Shown here piece by piece: positions 59,657-64,000 of a DNA stretch of 64,000 bases. Both the position numbers and the translations under genes were made by a program. Source of the DNA: Sutterella sp047777475 (GTDB lineage Bacteria; Pseudomonadota; Gammaproteobacteria; Burkholderiales; Burkholderiaceae_F). The stretch's first letter is position 1; each line of letters begins with the position of its first letter. The stretch lies in NCBI GenBank assembly GCA_047777475.1, contig JBKEET010000001.1, forward strand, positions 496,001 through 560,000. Reading direction: 5' to 3'. Under the pieces are notes generated by a model. That model was not told the DNA's origin and did not search any database. It saw nothing but the letters and a program-made list of their open reading frames with translations.

Positions 59657-60460
59657 ATGCTGCTCGAATTTTTGGAACTTTTCGGCATCGGCATCGGCGT
59701 CGGCGCATTTGGATCTCTCGTCGGCATCGGCGGCGGCCTCATCATGGTGCCGCTTTTTATGCTCGCAATGATGCCGCCTCACGGCACGACTTTTCAGACA
59801 GTGCAGCAGGTGGTGGGCACGAGCCTTTTTGGCGTGATGCTCAATTCGCTTTCAGGCACCTGGGCTTATTTCCGTCAGGGGCGCATTCTTTTCAAGGCGG
59901 CGCTGCCGTTCGCGATCGCAACGATCCCGGGCGCTTTCCTCGGCAGCTACGTCAGCAACTATTTTTCCGGCCCTGGTTTCTCAATGTTCTTCGGCTGCGC
60001 GCTGGCCATTCTCGGCGTGATCATGTATTCGAAGTCCCGCTCGAAGAAGGCTAACGTCCGCGTCGAGGATTTCGATCCGGCCACGATCACGGCAGGGCGC
60101 ACGGCGATCGGTGTGGTGCTGTCTGTCTTTGTAGGTTTTTTCTCTTCGATCCTTGGTATCGGCGGCGGCGTTGTGCACGTGCCGATGATGGTGTTTGTGC
60201 TCGGCTTCCCGACCCACATCGCCGTAGCTTGCTCCACCTTCATTCTGATGATCAGCTCCTGCATCGGCGTGGTGAGCCATGCCATGCTGCACCATATCGT
60301 CTGGTTGCCGGCTATCGCCGTTGGCTTCGGTGCCATTGTCGGTGCTCAGATCGGTGCCCGCCTCTCGAAGAGGAGCCGTCCGCGCGTCATCATCGTGCTG
60401 CTTTCGATTGTGATGGTTTGCCTGGGCATTGAGCTTTTCGTGCGCGGTTATCTGATGTAG
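59657..60460 (+). CDS. TauE/SafE-family sulfite/organosulfonate exporter-like protein
   Basis: Inner-membrane permease of 267 residues with about eight hydrophobic segments in two repeats. Both repeats have the glycine-rich family motif: SLVGIGGGLIMVPLFMLAM near residue 22 and SILGIGGGVVHVPMMVFVLGFP near 170. Members export sulfite, sulfoacetate or related anions; the substrate here is unknown. No sulfonate catabolic genes adjoin it, though an importer of the NitT/TauT type lies 1.7 kb downstream. Confidence 0.85.
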   Translation: MLLEFLELFGIGIGVGAFGSLVGIGGGLIMVPLFMLAMMPPHGTTFQTVQQVVGTSLFGVMLNSLSGTWAYFRQGRILFKAALPFAIATIPGAFLGSYVSNYFSGPGFSMFFGCALAILGVIMYSKSRSKKANVRVEDFDPATITAGRTAIGVVLSVFVGFFSSILGIGGGVVHVPMMVFVLGFPTHIAVACSTFILMISSCIGVVSHAMLHHIVWLPAIAVGFGAIVGAQIGARLSKRSRPRVIIVLLSIVMVCLGIELFVRGYLM

Positions 60461-60506
60461 ACGCTAGGGTTTCCCCTAAGAATGACTGCAAACAATTCAT
60501 TTTTTC

Positions 60507-60533
60507 TTGAAAATGAATTGATTGTCGTATAAT
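60507..60533 (+). promoter_or_regulatory. Promoter of the broken MdaB-like gene, with weak Fur-like spacer
   Basis: TTGAAA (60507-60512) and TATAAT (60528-60533) are separated by 15 bases. The spacer resembles a Fur site (TTGAAAATGAATT, about 8 of 14 positions), weaker than the two other candidates. Confidence 0.4.
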
Positions 60534-60567
60534 TGGCGAATTTAATTACTGTGCCAAGGTAAAAGTT

Positions 60568-61147
60568 ATGTCCAAGAACGTTCTTATAGTCGATGCCGGC
60601 GCCAAGCTCGGAGGTCAGGGCGGAACGCTCAGCAAGACGTGCCGCTAAAGCGGCTGAAATTCTGCTTGAAACAGGCTGGAACGTGATGAACTCACATCCA
60701 GACAGCTATTGGGTGATGGCTGACGAAGTTGAGAAAGTCTCAAAGGCCGATTTCATTCTTGCGCAGATTCCTATTTGGTGGATGAGTGCACCTTGGACGT
60801 ATAAGCGCTGGTTCGATCTGGTATTCATGAACGTGCCGTTCGGCGATGACGGCCGCACGCACACTAACCCGGACGTCAACTACGGCCGCGGCGGTCATCT
60901 TCAGGGGCATTACATGCTTTCGACCACCTGGAATGCGCCGCGCAATGCATTCGTTGATCCGAAGGAATTCTTCGAAGGGAAGGGCATCGATGCGGTGCTC
61001 TTCCCGCTTCACAAGGCCTACCAGTTCGTCGGTTTCAAACCGCTAGAGACTTTCATGGCAAACGATGTGCTGAAGAATCCTAAGTTCGAAGAAGACATGG
61101 TACGCTTTGAAAAGACACTGAAGGCCAATCTGACCAAGATCGGCTGA
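60568..61147 (+). pseudogene. MdaB-like NAD(P)H-dependent flavodoxin-fold oxidoreductase, frameshifted
   Basis: The ATG frame reads MSKNVLIVDAGAKLGGQGGTLSKT and hits a stop at 60646-60648. The +1 frame carries on AAKAAEILLETGWNVMNSHPDSYW to the end. Comparison with the intact paralog at 61392 (GGTLSTAYAEKAAEILRAAGWNV) shows that two bases are missing near 60640. The remaining 170 residues are fully conserved, including FILAQIPIWWMSAPWTYKRWFD and NYGRGGHLQGHYMLSTTWNAP. Either recently broken or a consensus error. Confidence 0.82.
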
Positions 61148-61192
61148 GTAAAGAGTTGTTGCACCGCGCGTAAGTGCGGAACAAGAGAGAGA

Positions 61193-61227
61193 AAGCGGGT
61201 GCTTCAGAAACGGAGCATCCGCTTTTT
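61193..61227 (+). terminator. Terminator after the first MdaB-like gene
   Basis: AAGCGGGTGCT (61193-61203) pairs with AGCATCCGCTT (61214-61224), ending in TTTTT. Confidence 0.8.
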
Positions 61228-61338
61228 CTTCAGCCATTTTGCATAGAGCTGAGACCAGAAGATCACGGCTGTCTAAGCCATAAATTTATTGTTTTGCAGG
61301 CGGTTAACAGTTTAAATTTTTATCTTCTTTGAAAAAAT

Positions 61339-61359
61339 GCGAGATATAATCATTCTCGC
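61339..61359 (+). promoter_or_regulatory. Operator overlapping the -10 of the intact MdaB-like gene (Fur-like)
   Basis: GCGAGA and TCTCGC form a 6-9-6 inverted repeat around TATAATCAT. The TATAAT (61345-61350) is the probable -10. The core ATAATCATTCTC matches 10 of 14 informative positions of the 7-1-7 Fur motif. A repressor here would block RNA polymerase directly. Confidence 0.5.
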
Positions 61360-61391
61360 TTTTGTTAGGGTATTCCCCAAAGGAGATAAAA

Positions 61392-61973
61392 ATGACAAAG
61401 ACAGCACTGATTGTGAATGCTGGCACAAAGTTCGCCGGTAAGGGCGGCACGCTCAGCACGGCTTACGCTGAAAAGGCGGCGGAGATTCTTCGCGCCGCCG
61501 GCTGGAACGTGCTGGAAACCCGAGTCGATTCGGATTGGTCCGTGAAAGATGAAGTTGACAAGGTGATGAAGGCCGACTTCATCCTGGCCCAGATTCCTGC
61601 CTGGTGGATGGGAGCCCCTTGGACCTATAAGCGCTGGTTCGATACGGTCTTTATGAATGTGCCGTTCGGCGGGGACGGTCGCACGCACACGAATCCGGCC
61701 GTCAACTACGGCCGCGGCGGCCATCTGAAGGGCTACTACATGCTCTCGACTACCTGGAACGCGCCGCGCAACGCGTTCGTTGATCCGAAGGAATTCTTCG
61801 AAGGCAAGGGGATCGATGGAGTGATTTTCCCGCTACACAAAGCCTTTCAGTTCGTCGGCCTCAAGCCGCTCGAGACCTTCATGGCCAACGATGTGATCAA
61901 GAATCCGACGTTCGAAGCGGATATGGCGCGCTTTGAGAAAACTCTCAAGGCCAATATCGCCAAGATTGCCTAA
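61392..61973 (+). CDS. MdaB-like NAD(P)H-dependent flavodoxin-fold oxidoreductase
   Basis: Cytoplasmic FAD/FMN quinone reductase of the MdaB/KefF type, 193 residues. It reads MTKTALIVNAGTKFAGKGGTLSTAYAEKAAEIL, then FILAQIPAWWMGAPWTYKRWFDTVFM, NYGRGGHLKGYYMLSTTWNAPRNAFVDP and the flavin-contact FPLHKAFQFVGLKPLETF. MdaB enzymes make two-electron reductions of quinones and protect against oxidative stress. It is about 85 percent alike to the frameshifted copy upstream, so this is a tandem duplication. ATG 61392 follows AGGAGA. Confidence 0.88.
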   Translation: MTKTALIVNAGTKFAGKGGTLSTAYAEKAAEILRAAGWNVLETRVDSDWSVKDEVDKVMKADFILAQIPAWWMGAPWTYKRWFDTVFMNVPFGGDGRTHTNPAVNYGRGGHLKGYYMLSTTWNAPRNAFVDPKEFFEGKGIDGVIFPLHKAFQFVGLKPLETFMANDVIKNPTFEADMARFEKTLKANIAKIA

Positions 61974-62021
61974 AGTTTCGCTGTCGCGCGGCGATAAGCT
62001 GAAACGGCTGTGAACGAGAAG

Positions 62022-62055
62022 GGCGGGCTCGGAAAAATTCCGGCCCGCCGTTTTT
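62022..62055 (+). terminator. Terminator after the intact MdaB-like gene
   Basis: GGCGGGCTCGGAA pairs with TTCCGGCCCGCC (one bulge), then GTTTTT. Confidence 0.8.
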
Positions 62056-62166
62056 ATACGGACTTTCATAACTGTTTTGCAACGGAGTGACCATCCATTG
62101 CAATGACCGCATCACTATAATCGCGTTAAGACCATTTCTCCGACCAAAAATTTCTGACAAAAGCAC

Positions 62167-62919
62167 GTGCGCCGCAGCCTAAGCTTCATTCTTCCGATTG
62201 CCATCCTCGCCGCCTGGTTCCTGACGAGCGAGTACGCCGGCATTCCAAAAATTCTGCTGCCTTCTCCCGGCGATGTGCTGAGGGCTTTTGTCAAACTCTG
62301 CGAGAGCGGCGCACTCGCACACCACATCACCATGAGCGCTTTCAGGACGCTTTCGGGCTTCCTGCTGGCAGCCGCCGTCGGCATCGGCTGCGGCGTGTGG
62401 TTTGCCTGCCGTCCGACGGCCGAGCGGGTGTCGCGCTATATCGTCGAGTTCCTGCGCCTGACGCCGCCTCTTGCGCTCGTGCCCGTGCTCATCCTGTGGC
62501 TCGGCATCGACGAGGCGCCGAAAATCGCCGTGGTGTTCCTCTCGAGCTTTTTCCCGATTTATCTCAATGCGTACGATGCCGTGCGAAGCGTGGACCCGAA
62601 GCTCTCCGAAGTCGCTGCGCTGCTGAAATTTTCTCCCGCCGAGCGCTTCCGCATGCTGACGCTCCCTTCGGCCATGCCAGGGATTCTCACGGGTCTGAGG
62701 CTCGGATTCGGCTACAGTTGGCGCGCCCTGGTCGGCGCGGAGCTGATCGCCGCCGCCTCGGGCGTCGGCTTCATGATCACCGAAGCGAGTGAGTTCGGTC
62801 AGACCGATGTGGTCTTTGTCGGCATCTTCACGATCGTGATCCTCGGCATTGCGGCCGACGCCGCAATGACGAAACTGCTGGCAGCGTTCCGCCGTTTCCT
62901 TGAGAGGCGCTTTGTATGA
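62167..62919 (+). CDS. ABC importer permease, NitT/TauT/SsuC family
   Basis: Inner-membrane permease of 250 residues with about six hydrophobic segments. The opening LPSPGDVLRAFVKLCESGALAHHITMSAFRTLSGFLLAAAVGIGCGVW is typical for SsuC/TauC. The EAA loop that contacts the ATPase is LSEVAALLKFSPAERFRMLTLPSAMPGILTGLRLGFGYSWRALVGAELI. GTG start at 62167; TATAAT at 62116-62121 is the likely -10. The stop overlaps the ATPase ATG (ATGA). Confidence 0.88.
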   Translation: MRRSLSFILPIAILAAWFLTSEYAGIPKILLPSPGDVLRAFVKLCESGALAHHITMSAFRTLSGFLLAAAVGIGCGVWFACRPTAERVSRYIVEFLRLTPPLALVPVLILWLGIDEAPKIAVVFLSSFFPIYLNAYDAVRSVDPKLSEVAALLKFSPAERFRMLTLPSAMPGILTGLRLGFGYSWRALVGAELIAAASGVGFMITEASEFGQTDVVFVGIFTIVILGIAADAAMTKLLAAFRRFLERRFV

Positions 62920-63665
62920 TCGGGGTGAAAATCGAAGATCTTCAAAAGCGCTTTGCCCGCAAGGACGGTTCTTTTGCCGCTCCTGCCGACGGACTGTCGC
63001 TGGAATTCCCGGCAGGGGAGATCACGGCTGTCATCGGCGAAAGCGGCTGCGGCAAGACGACGCTGCTCCGCATGATTGCGGGGCTTGAAAGACCGGACGC
63101 CGGCATGATTGCTTTTAAGCGTGCCGATGGCACGCCGGCTGATCCTAAGATCTCTGTCGTTTTTCAGGAGCACCGGCTTTTCCCCTGGATGAGCGTTCGT
63201 CAGAACGTCGAGGTAGCCGTAAGGCACGAGAGTCCTGAAGAGCGGAAGCGGCGGGTTGATGCCGTGCTGGCTTTGATGCATCTTCAGGATGCTGCCGAAG
63301 CAATGCCGCGCGAGCTTTCGGGCGGCATGAGCCAAAGGGTGGGGCTCGCGAGGGCGCTCGTGAGCGAACCCGACCTGCTGCTCCTTGACGAGGCGTTCAG
63401 CGCGCTCGACGCGCTGACGCGCCGCCGCCTGTACGATGAATTCATCCGCATTTATTTGAAGCATCCGCTCACGGTGGTCCTCGTCACGCACGACGTCACC
63501 GAAGCGGTGCTTCTTTCCCACAGAGTCTGCCGGATCGGAAAGGGCAGGCTGCTTTCGGTGTGCGAGGTCTGCTCGCCTTATCCCCGGTCGCTGTCGTCTC
63601 CGGGTGTGAGCGAGCTAGCCGACCGCATACTTTCTGACTTTATGAACCCAAAGGACAACTCATAA
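62916..63665 (+). CDS. ABC importer ATP-binding protein, NitT/TauT/SsuB family
   Basis: Energising subunit of 249 residues. Walker A GESGCGKTTLL, Q-loop VVFQEHRLFPWMSV, signature LSGGMSQRVGLARAL, Walker B LLLLDEAFSALD and switch His in VVLVTHDVTEAVLLS. Coupled by a 4-base overlap to the permease, and by a TAATG overlap to the binding protein. The transport class covers nitrate, taurine, alkanesulfonates and thiamine precursors. Confidence 0.93.
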   Translation: MIGVKIEDLQKRFARKDGSFAAPADGLSLEFPAGEITAVIGESGCGKTTLLRMIAGLERPDAGMIAFKRADGTPADPKISVVFQEHRLFPWMSVRQNVEVAVRHESPEERKRRVDAVLALMHLQDAAEAMPRELSGGMSQRVGLARALVSEPDLLLLDEAFSALDALTRRRLYDEFIRIYLKHPLTVVLVTHDVTEAVLLSHRVCRIGKGRLLSVCEVCSPYPRSLSSPGVSELADRILSDFMNPKDNS

Positions 63666-64000
63666 TGAAAAAAATGTTTGCTGCCGCGGTGCTCGCCGCT
63701 GCCGTTTCCGCCGCGTTTGCGGCCATGCCCGAGAAGGTGACGATCGTCTACGTGAAGGCTCCGTTCAACCTTCAGAACATGGTTATGAAGGAGCGCGGCA
63801 TGCTTGAGAAAGCCTTTGCCAAGGACAGCGTGAAGGTTGAGTGGAAGACGATCACTTCGGGCGCCAAGCAGGGCCAGGCTATGGCGGCCGGCTCGGTCGA
63901 CGTCTCGGCCGTAATGAACACCGCCTCGCTCCTGATGGCCAACGGCGCCGGCAATCCGGTGCTCGTGGCGAGCGGCGTGGCGCATCCGACCGATACGTTT
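63665..64000 (+). CDS. ABC importer periplasmic substrate-binding protein (3' end outside window)
   Basis: First 112 residues of an SsuA/TauA-like solute-binding protein. Sec signal peptide MKKMFAAAVLAAAVSAAFAA, then VTIVYVKAPFNLQNMVMKERGMLEKAFAKDSVKVEWKTITSGAKQGQAMAAGSVDVSAVMNTASLLMANGAGNPVLVASG. This is the N-terminal lobe pattern of the NMT1/SsuA fold. The ATG shares a base with the ATPase stop. The ligand cannot be told from this fragment. Confidence 0.88.
   Translation, partial: MKKMFAAAVLAAAVSAAFAAMPEKVTIVYVKAPFNLQNMVMKERGMLEKAFAKDSVKVEWKTITSGAKQGQAMAAGSVDVSAVMNTASLLMANGAGNPVLVASGVAHPTDTF

Overview
The window is mostly GC-rich, densely packed bacterial chromosome. The gene set fits a gut-type anaerobic or microaerophilic betaproteobacterium of the Sutterellaceae kind (Burkholderiales). 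Points in favour are three secreted fumarate/urocanate-reductase-type flavoproteins, a Tat-exported H2-uptake hydrogenase with cytochrome b, an 18-strand-type porin ending in Phe, TANAAT-type -10 boxes and a tRNA-His with encoded CCA. The assignment is inferred from gene content only.

Layout. 1-2.6 kb: a two-component system. 3.0-5.0 kb: umuD followed by a multiply frameshifted umuC. 5.1-6.4 kb: a multiply frameshifted YuiF-type antiporter. 6.6-9.6 kb: a MarR/HlyD/ABC-2 efflux locus. 9.7-12.1 kb: a flavoprotein and its Crp/Fnr-type regulator. 12.2-13.7 kb: an MFS gene with a decayed tandem copy. 13.8-18.9 kb: porin, AspT-like antiporter, glycerate kinase, MscL. 19-26.5 kb: GT9-like protein, ProC, a catalytically dead NlpC/P60-like secreted protein, ornithine decarboxylase, EamA transporter, SerB. 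26.7-31.6 kb: feoAB, MATE, BASS-type symporter. 32.1-33.4 kb: tRNA-His and an RlmN-like methylase. 33.6-42.5 kb: surface polysaccharide genes (rmlACDB, an IS3-family insertion, a phosphoethanolamine transferase, a GT4). 43.1-46.7 kb: hydrogenase operon. 46.8-50 kb: an AT-rich island with a group II intron relic and a RgpF-like rhamnan gene. 50-53.1 kb: D-cysteine desulfhydrase and an FMN/FAD flavocytochrome. 53.2-54.7 kb: an AT-rich Kiwa anti-phage pair (kwaA-kwaB). 54.7-60.5 kb: AlaX, aldo/keto reductase, a second Crp/Fnr-flavoprotein pair, TauE/SafE. 60.6-64 kb: two MdaB-like flavodoxins (one broken) and a NitT/TauT-type ABC importer cut by the window end.

How the parts connect. H2 oxidised by the Tat hydrogenase can feed the quinone pool, and the periplasmic flavoproteins are plausible terminal reductases. 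Two of them sit beside paralogous Crp/Fnr regulators. Each has upstream a perfect 16-bp palindrome of the form TGT(T/A)GCC-SS-GGC(A/T)ACA; a third copy lies upstream of the porin. This looks like a small undescribed regulon and is the most original signal in the window. The rml genes make dTDP-rhamnose, which the RgpF-like protein in the AT-rich island could use. Fur-like boxes precede feoA and an MdaB-like gene.

Several genes (umuC, the antiporter, feoA, one MdaB copy) carry single- or double-base indels with otherwise intact coding sequence. Consensus error in the assembly is as likely as genuine decay.
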